From contig JAFTJA010000010.1 of the NCBI GenBank assembly GCA_017456605.1, positions 1 to 57,976 on the forward strand: a stretch of DNA of 57,976 bases, written 5' to 3'. Below, in pieces: positions 36,638-44,827 of the stretch. Source of the DNA: Clostridia bacterium. Lineage in GTDB: Bacteria > Bacillota > Clostridia > Monoglobales > Monoglobaceae. Each line of letters begins with the position of its first letter. Position 1 is the stretch's first letter. The notes below the pieces were generated by a model, which ran no database searches, was not told where the DNA came from, and worked only from the letters and a program-made list of their open reading frames with translations. Both the position numbers and the translations under genes were made by a program.

Positions 36638-37745
36638 AGTAATGACAATTTTCGGGACCAGACCTGAGGCTATAAAAATGGCGCCTTTGGTAAAAGAACT
36701 TGAAAAGAATGAAAATATCGAGTCACTTGTTTGCGTTACGGCGCAGCACAGACAGATGCTTGACCAGGTTCTTGAAATTTTTGACATAAAGCCTGATTTT
36801 GACCTCAACATAATGAAAGAAAGACAGACTCTTATCGGCATAACAACAAGAGGCCTCGAAGGTCTTGACGGCGTTATGAAAGAGGCAAAGCCTGATATTG
36901 TTCTGGTGCACGGCGATACATCCACTACTTTTGTGGGGAGTTTGGCGGCTTTCTACAATCAGATTGCGGTAGGACACGTTGAAGCTGGTCTTCGTACCTA
37001 TGACAAATATTCGCCATTCCCCGAAGAGGTAAACCGCAGACTTACCGGTGTTATTGCAGATATGCATTTTGCACCGACTGAAAGAAACCGCGAGAATTTG
37101 CTTCGTGAAAATGTTAGCAACGACACCATTTATATTACCGGAAATACGGTTATTGATGCCCTCAAAACCACAGTTCGCAGCGATTATGAATTCAAAGACG
37201 AAACTTTAGCATCAATGAGCTGGAATACAAAAAAAGTGATTGTTATGACAGCTCACAGGCGTGAAAATCTTGGCAAGCCTCTTGAAAATATCTGCAATGC
37301 AGTGAAACGACTGGTTGAAGAGTTTGAGGACATTGAGGTTGTATATCCCGTTCATATGAATCCCGCTGTCCGTGAGGTTGCCAACAAAATTTTGGGCGGC
37401 CTTGACCGCGTGAAGCTTATTGAACCGGTGAACGCCGACGAACTTCACAACGCAATCAGCCGCGGATATATGGTTATGACCGACTCCGGCGGCCTTCAGG
37501 AGGAGGCTCCATCCCTTGGCAAGCCTGTACTTGTTATGCGAAACGAAACAGAACGACCTGAGGCGGTTGATGCCGGAACGGTGAAAATTGCGGGAGTGGA
37601 TGAAGACACCATCTACAATTTGGCGAAAGAGCTTTTGCGTGACAAGGCAGCTTACAGCCGTATGGCAAAGGCAGTGAATCCTTATGGTGATGGTCACGCA
37701 TCAGAACGGATTGTCAAGGCAATCGTTGAAAAATATTGCAAATAA
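36624..37745 (+). CDS. wecB: UDP-N-acetylglucosamine 2-epimerase, non-hydrolysing
   Basis: Converts UDP-GlcNAc to UDP-ManNAc for wall teichoic acid or similar polymers. The 373-residue GT-B fold protein shows IFGTRPEAIKMAPLV, HGDTSTTFVGS, HVEAGLRTYDKYSPFPEE and the late TDSGGLQEEAPSLGKPVL. ATG 36624 follows GGAGGAAAAAG and overlaps the end of the preceding transferase gene by 14 bases; an earlier in-frame ATG at 36606 contains that site. It is the last gene of the long unit and is closed by a 15-base perfect hairpin. Confidence 0.95.
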   Translation: MKKIKVMTIFGTRPEAIKMAPLVKELEKNENIESLVCVTAQHRQMLDQVLEIFDIKPDFDLNIMKERQTLIGITTRGLEGLDGVMKEAKPDIVLVHGDTSTTFVGSLAAFYNQIAVGHVEAGLRTYDKYSPFPEEVNRRLTGVIADMHFAPTERNRENLLRENVSNDTIYITGNTVIDALKTTVRSDYEFKDETLASMSWNTKKVIVMTAHRRENLGKPLENICNAVKRLVEEFEDIEVVYPVHMNPAVREVANKILGGLDRVKLIEPVNADELHNAISRGYMVMTDSGGLQEEAPSLGKPVLVMRNETERPEAVDAGTVKIAGVDEDTIYNLAKELLRDKAAYSRMAKAVNPYGDGHASERIVKAIVEKYCK

Positions 37746-37750
37746 ATAAA

Positions 37751-37785
37751 TCATAACCACTAGCTTGCTAGTGGTTATGATTTTA
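37751..37785 (+). terminator. Terminator after wecB
   Basis: ATCATAACCACTAGC (37751-37765) and GCTAGTGGTTATGAT (37768-37782) form a 15-base perfect inverted repeat with a two-base centre, followed by a short TTTT. Confidence 0.85.
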
Positions 37786-37825
37786 GAAAAATGTGAAATA
37801 AAATTTGCTCTTTTGTATTGCGAAG

Positions 37826-37892
37826 AAATATTTCATACACGAGGTGTATTTTACAGCGAAGCTATTTCACTTGCCACAGGCAAAGTTCATTG
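37826..37892. repeat. Array of short hairpins joined by ATTTCAN-like linkers
   Basis: Three small hairpins in a row: ATACAC-GAG-GTGTAT (37835-37849), AGC-GAA-GCT (37855-37863), TTGCC-ACA-GGCAA (37871-37883). Each is preceded by a linker of the form ATTTCAT, ATTTTAC or ATTTCAC, and a related GTTCATT leads into the large terminator hairpin at 37893. The regular alternation of linker and hairpin looks like a repeated intergenic element. I have the impression of similar strings in other gut Clostridia, which I cannot verify here. Confidence 0.55.
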
Positions 37893-37924
37893 AAAAAGCG
37901 ACTTGCCTGTGCAAGTCGCTTTTT
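37893..37924. terminator. Bidirectional terminator abutting the tRNA cluster
   Basis: AAAAAGCGACTTGC (37893-37906), CTGT, GCAAGTCGCTTTTT (37911-37924). Both strands give a GC-rich stem followed by five T residues. It starts one base after the CCA end of tRNA-Lys on the minus strand and so ends the tRNA operon, and could also catch readthrough from wecB. Confidence 0.9.
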
Positions 37925-37925
37925 C

Positions 37926-38001
37926 TGGTGATCCATCCGCGATTCGAACGCGGGACACCTTGATTAAAAGTCAAGTGCTCTGCCAACTGAGCTAATGGAC
38001 C
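37926..38001 (-). tRNA. tRNA-Lys (anticodon TTT)
   Basis: 76 bases with encoded CCA. Acceptor strand GGTCCAT pairs with ATGGATC; the anticodon loop is CTTTTAA between TTGA and TCAA. Last tRNA of the minus-strand operon. Confidence 0.95.
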
Positions 38002-38022
38002 ATGTTAAGTTTTAAAAAAGTG

Positions 38023-38099
38023 TGGCTGGGCTGGCAGGACTCGAACCTACGAAATGCCAGAGTCAAAGTCTGGTGCCTTACCGACTTGGCTACAGCCCA
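38023..38099 (-). tRNA. tRNA-Gln (anticodon TTG)
   Basis: 77 bases with encoded CCA. Acceptor TGGGCTG pairs with CAGCCCA; anticodon stem CCAGA/TCTGG with loop CTTTGAC. Fourth of five genes in the operon. Confidence 0.95.
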
Positions 38100-38161
38100 A
38101 TATATGACCTTTGGCAATCTTGTCCGCTGCCAACATGAGCTTTTTTGAACTCATAAAAAAG

Positions 38162-38239
38162 TGGGGTGGATAGACGGATTCGAACCGTCGGCCTCTAGAG
38201 CCACAATCTAGCGCTCTAACCAACTGAGCTATACCCACC
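38162..38239 (-). tRNA. tRNA-His (anticodon GTG)
   Basis: 78 bases including an encoded extra G at position -1 and CCA. Acceptor GTGGGTA pairs with TATCCAC; the loop is TTGTGGC between CTAGA and TCTAG. The encoded G(-1), opposite C73, is the identity mark of tRNA-His. The histidine operon lies on the other strand nearby. Confidence 0.95.
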
Positions 38240-38255
38240 ACATAAAAAAAGCAGA

Positions 38256-38332
<77 letters not shown>

Positions 38333-38341
38333 AAATACTGC

Positions 38342-38415
38342 TGGAGCGGGTGATGGGAATCGAACCCACGCAATCAGCTTGGAAGGCTGAGATTCTACCA
38401 TTGAACTACACCCGC
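38342..38415 (-). tRNA. tRNA-Gly (anticodon TCC)
   Basis: 74 bases with encoded CCA. Acceptor GCGGGTG pairs with CACCCGC; anticodon loop CTTCCAA between TCAGC and GCTGA. First gene of the minus-strand cluster, about 35 bases downstream of its promoter. Confidence 0.95.
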
Positions 38416-38454
38416 ATTTGGTAGGTTGCCGCGTCGTTTCCGACCGACTAAGTT

Positions 38455-38483
38455 ATTATAACAGCAAGTGTCACGTTTGTCAA
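38455..38483 (-). promoter_or_regulatory. Consensus sigma-A promoter of the tRNA operon
   Basis: On the minus strand: TTGACA (38478-38483), 17-base spacer, TATAAT (38455-38460). Both boxes match consensus exactly with ideal spacing, as expected for a strong stable-RNA promoter driving Gly-Arg-His-Gln-Lys. Confidence 0.93.
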
Positions 38484-38566
38484 TACCTTTTTGAAAAAAT
38501 TTTGCCAAAATATTTATATGTTTAAAAGTCGCAGTCAGAGAAAAAGTTTTCCCCCAAAAATTCTTC

Positions 38567-38629
38567 AAAGCATTAAAATTCCCGTAAAACTTAAAATATT
38601 TTTGAAAAAGCTGTTGACTTTAATGCTTT
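38567..38629. promoter_or_regulatory. Operator-like inverted repeat at the yerC-his promoter
   Basis: AAAGCATTAAA (38567-38577) and TTTAATGCTTT (38619-38629) are perfect 11-base inverted copies, 52 bases centre to centre (about five helical turns). The second copy begins on the last base of the -35 and lies in the spacer. A third, looser AATGCTAAAG follows the -10 at about 38640-38649. A likely binding site for the YerC/TrpR-family protein encoded just downstream. The rest of the gap 38484-38566 shows no feature I recognise. Confidence 0.55.
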
Positions 38630-38642
38630 ACTATGATAAAAT
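38614..38642 (+). promoter_or_regulatory. Sigma-A promoter of yerC and the histidine genes
   Basis: TTGACT (38614-38619), 17-base spacer, TAAAAT (38637-38642). The leader to the ATG at 38676 is only about 25 bases, too short for a T-box or attenuator, so control by an operator-binding protein is more likely. Confidence 0.82.
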
Positions 38643-38675
38643 GCTAAAGTGTAATGGATAGGATGTGATAAAAAT

Positions 38676-38957
38676 ATGGGAAAAATGCATACACTCGCTA
38701 TGGAAAGATTGATAAAAGCGGTGCTTAATTTGAAAAGCGAAGAAGAATGTTACAATTTTTTTGAGGACATATGCACCATAAAGGAAATTCAGGATATGTC
38801 ACAGAGGCTCGAGGTTGCCCTTATGCTGAGCCAAAACAAAAGCTATGTTGAAATATCAAAGGAAACAGGTGCCAGCACTGCTACCATCAGCCGTGTTAAC
38901 AAATGCCTGAATTATGGAAGTGACGGATATAAGGCTGCGCTTGAAAAGCTCAAATAA
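38676..38957 (+). CDS. yerC: YerC/TrpR-family DNA-binding regulator
   Basis: A 93-residue all-helical protein of the TrpR/YerC/YecD group. The helix-turn-helix is MSQRLEVALMLSQNKSYVEI followed by SKETGASTATISRVNKCL, with the ISR recognition helix. The N-terminus has the dimerisation helices seen in TrpR. It is the first gene of the histidine unit, starting 15 bases before hisZG, and a perfect inverted repeat lies over its promoter. I infer that it senses histidine or a precursor and represses this operon and itself; TrpR-family regulators have been linked to his genes in Firmicutes by comparative work, as I recall. Confidence 0.88.
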   Translation: MGKMHTLAMERLIKAVLNLKSEEECYNFFEDICTIKEIQDMSQRLEVALMLSQNKSYVEISKETGASTATISRVNKCLNYGSDGYKAALEKLK

Positions 38958-38971
38958 TGGAGGACGGGAAA

Positions 38972-40561
38972 ATGAATTTTACTTTGGAAAATGATGAAAA
39001 GATTATATTCAGACTTAGGGAGCTTTATAAAAATTACGGATACACAAAATACCGTATGAGCAAGTTTGAGGAGTATGATTTTTATGCGCGGAACAAGGAC
39101 TTCCTGGTTTCGGAGAATGTAATAACCTTTACCGATGCCGACGGAAAGCTTATGGCGCTCAAACCTGACGTTACCCTTTCAATTGTCAAAAACAGCAAGG
39201 ACCAAAAGGGAAAGGTTCAAAAGGTTTATTACAATGAAAATGTTTATCGTGCCAGCGGAGACACAAAGGCGTTCAAGGAAATTATGCAGGCAGGTCTTGA
39301 GTGTATCGGTGACCTTGACGGGCGGTGTATTTCTGAGGTGGTGCTGCTTGCGGCGAAGAGTCTTGGGTGCATAACGGATCATTATGTCCTTGATATTTCG
39401 CATATGGGGATTATTTCAGAGGTGCTTGATGCGGCAAACCTTTCAGCAGAGGGAAGAAATGAATACCTCAAGGCTTTGGGCGAAAAAAATCTCAAGGGTG
39501 TTCTGGAGGTTGCCGAAAAAGAAGAACTGACAAGCGATAAGGAAGAAATGCTTAAAGGTTTGGTCATGATATACGGAACTCTTGAAGATGTGCTGCCAAA
39601 GCTCAAAGCGATGCAGGTAAGTGACGGCTTTTCTGCTGCTGTGGGTCAGCTTTCGGATATATTGGACGTTCTTTCTGAAAACGGATGCAAGGATAAAGCA
39701 AGACTTGATTTTTCAGTAGCAAACAGTATGAAATATTACAGCGGTGTTGCATTCAAAGGATTTATCGACGGTGTCCCGGGGGGCGTGCTCTCGGGCGGTC
39801 AGTATGACAAGCTACTCTCAAAAATGAACCGGACTTCCGGTGCTGTGGGTTTTGCGGTGTATCTTGATATGCTTGAAAGGCTTGATGTGGAAGAGGCGGC
39901 TTTGAATGAAGAAAAAGCGGCTGAGAAAAAAGTTTTGAATATTGCTCTTCCCAAGGGCAGACTTGGTGAAAAGGTTTATCAGATGTTTGAAAATGCGGGC
40001 TTTGAATGTCCGTCAATAAAAGAGAACAATCGAAAACTGATTTTTGAAAATGAGGAGCTTTCAATCCGCTATTTCTGGGTGAAGCCCTCGGATGTTGCGA
40101 TTTATGTTGAACACGGAGCGGCAGACATCGGTGTTGCGGGCAAGGATATTTTGCTTGAATATAAGCCGGATATTTATGAACTGCTTGATTTGAACTTAGG
40201 AAAGTGCAAAATGGCGGTTGCAGGCAAGGCGGATTTCTCTGACAGCGATAAAAAGACACTTAGGGTTGCTACGAAGTTTGCCAACATCGCAAAGAACTAT
40301 TATGCGTCAATCGGTCGTGAAATTGATATAATTCACCTTAACGGCTCAATCGAGCTTGCGCCCATTCTTGGGCTTTCGGACGTTATTGTGGATATTGTCG
40401 AAACAGGCACAACCCTGAAAGAAAACAATCTGGAGGTTTTGGAGGATATTGTTCCAATCAGCGCAAGACTGGTTGCAAACAAGGCAAGCTTCAAGTTCAA
40501 AAACAGTCAGATTGAAAATATTTTGATAGGCCTTATAAAGCAGATGGAGGACAGAAAATAA
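38972..40561 (+). CDS. hisZG: HisZ-HisG fusion: ATP phosphoribosyltransferase regulatory and catalytic subunits
   Basis: One 529-residue chain carries both halves of the short-form ATP phosphoribosyltransferase, the first step of histidine synthesis. Residues 1 to ~305 are HisZ, a histidyl-tRNA-synthetase-like regulatory domain (ALKPDVTLSIVKN, YYNENVYRASGDT, GGQYDKLLSKMN). A glutamate- and alanine-rich linker follows (~300-319), then from residue ~320 the catalytic HisG short form (LNIALPKGRLGEKVYQMF, ADIGVAGKDILLEY, DVIVDIVETGTTLKENNL). HisZ and HisG are normally separate polypeptides forming a hetero-octamer. I chose ATG 38972, eight bases after GGAGG; an in-frame ATG at 38957 includes that site. 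Confidence 0.93.
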   Translation: MNFTLENDEKIIFRLRELYKNYGYTKYRMSKFEEYDFYARNKDFLVSENVITFTDADGKLMALKPDVTLSIVKNSKDQKGKVQKVYYNENVYRASGDTKAFKEIMQAGLECIGDLDGRCISEVVLLAAKSLGCITDHYVLDISHMGIISEVLDAANLSAEGRNEYLKALGEKNLKGVLEVAEKEELTSDKEEMLKGLVMIYGTLEDVLPKLKAMQVSDGFSAAVGQLSDILDVLSENGCKDKARLDFSVANSMKYYSGVAFKGFIDGVPGGVLSGGQYDKLLSKMNRTSGAVGFAVYLDMLERLDVEEAALNEEKAAEKKVLNIALPKGRLGEKVYQMFENAGFECPSIKENNRKLIFENEELSIRYFWVKPSDVAIYVEHGAADIGVAGKDILLEYKPDIYELLDLNLGKCKMAVAGKADFSDSDKKTLRVATKFANIAKNYYASIGREIDIIHLNGSIELAPILGLSDVIVDIVETGTTLKENNLEVLEDIVPISARLVANKASFKFKNSQIENILIGLIKQMEDRK

Positions 40562-40562
40562 A

Positions 40563-41837
40563 ATGATAAAGATACTTAAATACGGCGAGGTGGATAGCAA
40601 GGATATTTTTTCCCGTGTTGTTCCCCAAATGGATGTAGAAAAGATTGTTGCTGACATAATAGAAAATGTAAAGGAAAACGGCGACAAGGCACTTTTCGAG
40701 TACTGTGAGAAATTTGACAAGGCAAAGCTTTCTTCACTTGAAGTTTCAAAGGAGGAGATTGAAGAAGCCTGTACTTTGGTTGAGCCAAACTTTTTGGAGA
40801 TACTAAAAATTGCAGCCTCAAATATCAAGAGGTTCCACGAAAAACAGGTGCGAAACAGCTTTATAATAAACGACCAAAGCGGGGTTGTGACCGGACAGAA
40901 GGTTATCCCCGTTGACCGCGCAGGGCTTTATGTTCCGGGGGGAACAGCGACATATCCCTCCACAGTTCTGATGGATTCTATTCCTGCGAAAATCGCAGGT
41001 GTCGGTGAGGTTGTGATTGTTACTCCTCCAAACAGTGAGGGAAAGGTAAATCCCGCAATACTGGCAGCAGCAAAAGTGGCAGGGGTTGACCGGATATTCA
41101 AAGTCGGTGGAGCACAGGCCGTTGCGGCACTTGCGTATGGTACAGAAAGTATACCAAAGGTTGACAAGATTGTTGGCCCCGGCAACGCTTTTGTGGCAGA
41201 AGCAAAAAAACAGGTTTTCGGCAAGGTGTCCATTGATATGATTGCGGGGCCCAGTGAAATTCTGGTGGTTGCTGACGGAAAGAGTAATCCCCGCTTTGTG
41301 GCGGCAGATCTCCTTTCGCAAGCCGAGCACGACGTTTTAGCGAGTGCGGTGTTGGTTACTGAAAGCAGCACACTAGCTGAGGCTGTGCAAAAAGAAATTG
41401 AAGTGCAGATACCACAGTTGGAGCGCGCAGAAATTGCAAGAAAGTCCATTGATGACAACGGCAAAATTATTGTGGCGGAAAATCTTGACATTGCCATTGA
41501 AATTGCCAATGAGATTGCGCCCGAGCACCTTGAACTTTGTATGGACAACCCCTTTGATTATCTTGACAAGGTGAGACACGCAGGCTCGATTTTCATGGGA
41601 AGAAATTGCCCCGAGGCACTTGGCGACTATCTTGCAGGAGCAAATCATACCCTTCCCACAAGCGGTACGGCGAAGTTTTCAAGTCCACTTTCGGTTGATG
41701 ACTTTGTGAAGAAAACCCAGTATACCTACTACACCCGTGAGGCGCTTGGCAAGGTGGCAGCGGATGTGGCGTATTTTGCGGAAAAAGAGGGCTTGACAGC
41801 CCACGCCAAAAGTGCGACAATCAGAACTGAGGAGTGA
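40563..41837 (+). CDS. hisD: Histidinol dehydrogenase
   Basis: NAD-dependent zinc enzyme that makes histidine from histidinol in two oxidations. The 424-residue protein shows YVPGGTATYPSTVLM, VGGAQAVAALAYGT, IAGPSEILVVAD, and zinc/catalytic residues in LSQAEHDVLA and NEIAPEHLELCM. It begins one base after the hisZG stop. Family-normal length and no odd features. Confidence 0.97.
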   Translation: MIKILKYGEVDSKDIFSRVVPQMDVEKIVADIIENVKENGDKALFEYCEKFDKAKLSSLEVSKEEIEEACTLVEPNFLEILKIAASNIKRFHEKQVRNSFIINDQSGVVTGQKVIPVDRAGLYVPGGTATYPSTVLMDSIPAKIAGVGEVVIVTPPNSEGKVNPAILAAAKVAGVDRIFKVGGAQAVAALAYGTESIPKVDKIVGPGNAFVAEAKKQVFGKVSIDMIAGPSEILVVADGKSNPRFVAADLLSQAEHDVLASAVLVTESSTLAEAVQKEIEVQIPQLERAEIARKSIDDNGKIIVAENLDIAIEIANEIAPEHLELCMDNPFDYLDKVRHAGSIFMGRNCPEALGDYLAGANHTLPTSGTAKFSSPLSVDDFVKKTQYTYYTREALGKVAADVAYFAEKEGLTAHAKSATIRTEE

Positions 41838-41841
41838 TAAA

Positions 41842-42906
41842 ATGAGCAGATTTTTCAGCAGCAAATTCGACAACCTTACGCCTTACACTCCGGGAGAACA
41901 GCCGAAGATAAAAGATTTGGTCAAACTCAATACCAATGAGTCACCATTCCCGCCGTCAAAAAAGGCGATACGATATGCGGCGGAGGCAGCAAAAGAACTT
42001 CAGCTTTATCCTGACCCAACCTGTCAGGCTCTTACTCAAAAGGCGGCTGAGATATGGGGGGTGGAAGCTGACGAAGTATTGATTACAAACGGCTCGGACG
42101 AAATCTTGAACTTTGCTTTTATGGCATATTGTGATGAAAAAACGCCTGCTGTTTTTCCTGATATTACTTATGGATTTTATAAGGTGTTCGCACAGCTTTT
42201 GAATGTGCCGTATGAAGAAATTCCTTTGCGTGATGATTTTACAATCGACACTCAGGATTATATAAATGTAGGTAAAACTGTTTTTATAGCAAATCCCAAT
42301 GCCCCCACGGGAATTCCGTTAAGCCTTTCTGAAATTGAAGAAATTGTGAAGAGCAATCCAAACAATGTGGTGGTTGTTGATGAGGCATACATAGATTTTG
42401 GGGGAGAAAGTGCAGTTCCTCTCACAAAGAAGTATGACAATCTTCTGGTTACCCAGACATTTTCAAAATCCCGCTCCATGGCAGGGGCAAGGCTTGGGCT
42501 TGGAATCGGTTCAAAAGCACTGATACAAGACCTCAACACCATAAAGTATTCAACAAATCCATACAACATCAACAAGATGACCATGGCGGCGGGCCTCGGT
42601 GCTTTGGAGGATGAGGCTTATACCAAGCGGAATTGCAAAACCATTTGTAAAAATCGGACGTATACAAAAAAAATGCTCCGGAAAATGGACTTTGAAACTA
42701 CAGATTCGACGGCAAACTTCATTTTTGCTAAGCACAAAGTGCTTTCCGGCGGAATGATTTACGCCCGTCTTCGTGAAAAGGGAATCTTGGTGCGACATTT
42801 TGACGGTGAGCGCATAAAGGATTATAACCGCATAACTGTCGGAACAAAGAAAGAAATGCAGGCATTTCTGAGGGCGGTAAGCGAAATTCTGGAGGAAAAC
42901 AAATGA
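41842..42906 (+). CDS. hisC: Histidinol-phosphate aminotransferase
   Basis: PLP enzyme converting imidazole-acetol phosphate to histidinol phosphate. 354 residues. Seen: KLNTNESPFPPS near the N-terminus, ITNGSDEILNFAF, NPNAPTGIPL, VVVDEAYIDFGG, and the Schiff-base lysine in VTQTFSKSRSMAGARLG. ATG 41842 follows GAGG; an earlier in-frame ATG at 41812 lies inside hisD. The stop overlaps the hisB start (ATGA). Confidence 0.96.
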   Translation: MSRFFSSKFDNLTPYTPGEQPKIKDLVKLNTNESPFPPSKKAIRYAAEAAKELQLYPDPTCQALTQKAAEIWGVEADEVLITNGSDEILNFAFMAYCDEKTPAVFPDITYGFYKVFAQLLNVPYEEIPLRDDFTIDTQDYINVGKTVFIANPNAPTGIPLSLSEIEEIVKSNPNNVVVVDEAYIDFGGESAVPLTKKYDNLLVTQTFSKSRSMAGARLGLGIGSKALIQDLNTIKYSTNPYNINKMTMAAGLGALEDEAYTKRNCKTICKNRTYTKKMLRKMDFETTDSTANFIFAKHKVLSGGMIYARLREKGILVRHFDGERIKDYNRITVGTKKEMQAFLRAVSEILEENK

Positions 42907-43490
42907 GAACAAGTGAAATAAAAAGAGAAACAAAGGAAACAAAAATAGAGCTTATGTTAAATCTTGACGGAAGCGGCAAAAGCACAACTAACACCGGCTG
43001 TGGTTTTCTTGACCATATGCTGACGCTTTTTGCAAAGCACGGGAGATTTGACCTTTCGGTGAAGTGCGTGGGTGACACAAATGTTGATTTTCACCATACG
43101 GCAGAAGATGTTGGTATCTGCCTCGGTCAGGCATTTTGCGAGGCTCTTGGCGACAAGATGGGAATTGTGCGCTATGGAAATATGATACTGCCTATGGACG
43201 AAGCACTTATTCTTTCGGCAGTGGATTTGTCAGGACGTTCAGGTCTTTCATACAAGCTCAGCATTCCCACAGAAAAGGTGGGCGAATTTGATACCGAACT
43301 GGTGGAAGAATTCTGGCTGGCGTTTGTGAGAGAGGCACAGTGCACTGTTCATATGGTTCAAATGTCGGGAACAAATTCTCACCACATAATTGAGGGTGCA
43401 TTCAAGTCGGTGGCACGCAGTTTGAAACAGGCGGTAGCCGTGGAAGTTGGCTTTGAAAACGAAATTCCGTCAACGAAAGGGGTACTTTGA
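42903..43490 (+). CDS. hisB: Imidazoleglycerol-phosphate dehydratase
   Basis: Monofunctional HisB of 195 residues, a manganese enzyme that dehydrates imidazoleglycerol phosphate. The two metal motifs are GFLDHMLTLFAKHGRFDL with HHTAEDVGICLGQAF, and later NSHHIIEGAFKS. There is no fused phosphatase, consistent with a separate HisJ-type phosphatase at the end of the operon. Translation is coupled to hisC through an ATGA overlap. Confidence 0.97.
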   Translation: MRTSEIKRETKETKIELMLNLDGSGKSTTNTGCGFLDHMLTLFAKHGRFDLSVKCVGDTNVDFHHTAEDVGICLGQAFCEALGDKMGIVRYGNMILPMDEALILSAVDLSGRSGLSYKLSIPTEKVGEFDTELVEEFWLAFVREAQCTVHMVQMSGTNSHHIIEGAFKSVARSLKQAVAVEVGFENEIPSTKGVL

Positions 43491-44113
43491 TGACTGCGAT
43501 TGTGGATTACGGCGTAGGAAATTTGTTTTCTCTGAAAAGCTCAATGGAAGCAATTGGTGAGGAAACAGTTGTCACAAGCGATGAAAATGTTTTGAGAACG
43601 GCTGAAAGGATTATTCTTCCGGGCGTTGGTGCGTTTGAGGATGCAATAAAAAAACTGAAAGAAACAGGACTTGATAAAGTGGTGATTGAGGAAGCTCAAA
43701 AGGGAAAGCCCCTTATGGGGATTTGCCTTGGTATGCAGATGCTTCTTGAAAGAAGCTTTGAATACGGCGAACATCAAGGACTTGGGCTTATTAAGGGTGA
43801 AGTAAGGTTCATTGGCGAGGTTATACCAAAGGATTTGAAAATTCCGCACATCGGCTGGAATGGACTTCATTTAAAAGGTGAAAAGCATCCTATATTTAAA
43901 TATATAAATGAGGGTGACCACGTTTATTTTGTTCATTCATATTATGGAGCGAAGTGCAGCGACTGCACCATTGCCACGGCGGAATACGGAGCGGAGCTCA
44001 CCGCCGCGGTAGCGGATAACAATGTATGCGGATGTCAGTTCCATCCTGAAAAAAGCGGGGATGTGGGGCTTCGGATACTTCGGGCATTTTGCGAGATGGG
44101 AGGTATGGCATAG
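43490..44113 (+). CDS. hisH: Imidazole glycerol phosphate synthase, glutamine amidotransferase subunit
   Basis: HisH releases ammonia from glutamine and channels it to HisF. 207 residues. The nucleophile cysteine is in GICLGMQMLLERS, the oxyanion region is ILPGVGAFEDA, and the histidine-glutamate pair is in GCQFHPEKSGDVG. The ATG at 43490 overlaps the hisB TGA; a TTG codon three bases earlier is unlikely to be used. Its partner HisF is encoded two genes downstream. Confidence 0.96.
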   Translation: MTAIVDYGVGNLFSLKSSMEAIGEETVVTSDENVLRTAERIILPGVGAFEDAIKKLKETGLDKVVIEEAQKGKPLMGICLGMQMLLERSFEYGEHQGLGLIKGEVRFIGEVIPKDLKIPHIGWNGLHLKGEKHPIFKYINEGDHVYFVHSYYGAKCSDCTIATAEYGAELTAAVADNNVCGCQFHPEKSGDVGLRILRAFCEMGGMA

Positions 44114-44827
44114 ATGCTGATTTTTCCTGCAATAGATTTGTATGAGGGCAAGGCTGTACGCCTGCTTCGCGGTGAGTATGAAAAGATGACTGTTTACAGT
44201 GAAAACCCCATAGAGATTGCTTATGAGTTTGAAAATCAGGGTGCGACGCACATACATATGGTTGACCTTGAGGGCGCAAAAAACGGAGATACCCCGAATA
44301 TTGAGATAGTTCGTGAAGTAGCTGAAAAAACCAATCTTTTTGTGGAGATTGGCGGCGGAATTCGCAGTATGGAAGTTGTGGACAAATATATTTCTGCCGG
44401 CATTGACAGAGTTATCTTAGGCACGGCAGCTGTGAATGACAAAGGTTTTCTTGCTGAGGCAGTCAATAAATACGGCGAAAAAATTGCTGTGGGAGTTGAC
44501 ATAAAGGACGGCTTTGTTGCCATAAAGGGCTGGACAGAAAAGTCGGAATATACCTGCTTTCGGTTTTGCGAAATGATGCAGAATTTGGGGGTTAAAACCC
44601 TTATTTGTACTGATGTTTCAAAGGATGGAGCAATGCAGGGGACAAACCGGGAGCTTTATCGTGAGCTTTCTGAAAAATTTGATATGAACATTGTGGCGTC
44701 AGGGGGCGTCTCAACCCTTGATGACGTCAAAGCCCTTGCAAAAATGAATCTTTACGGTGCGATTATCGGGAAGGCATATTATACCAAGGCAATTTCGCTA
44801 AACGATGCAATAGAGGTGGCAAAATGA
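44114..44827 (+). CDS. hisA: ProFAR isomerase
   Basis: HisA performs the Amadori rearrangement of ProFAR to PRFAR. 237-residue TIM barrel. Catalytic aspartates are in FPAIDLYEGKAVRLLRG and CTDVSKDGAMQGTN; phosphate loops are EIGGGIRSME and ASGGVSTLDD. It begins directly after the hisH stop and overlaps hisF. It keeps the HisA-type DLYEGK start rather than the dual-function PriA form. Confidence 0.96.
   Translation: MLIFPAIDLYEGKAVRLLRGEYEKMTVYSENPIEIAYEFENQGATHIHMVDLEGAKNGDTPNIEIVREVAEKTNLFVEIGGGIRSMEVVDKYISAGIDRVILGTAAVNDKGFLAEAVNKYGEKIAVGVDIKDGFVAIKGWTEKSEYTCFRFCEMMQNLGVKTLICTDVSKDGAMQGTNRELYRELSEKFDMNIVASGGVSTLDDVKALAKMNLYGAIIGKAYYTKAISLNDAIEVAK

Noticed and set aside
38047..38241. Short minus-strand open frame through the tRNA-Gln and tRNA-His genes
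   Set aside because: Lies inside two tRNA genes; its translation (ARALDCGSRGRRFESV) is the usual tRNA artefact.
38643..38675. T-box or attenuator for the histidine operon
   Set aside because: Only about 25-30 bases between the -10 and the start codon, no specifier loop, no terminator.
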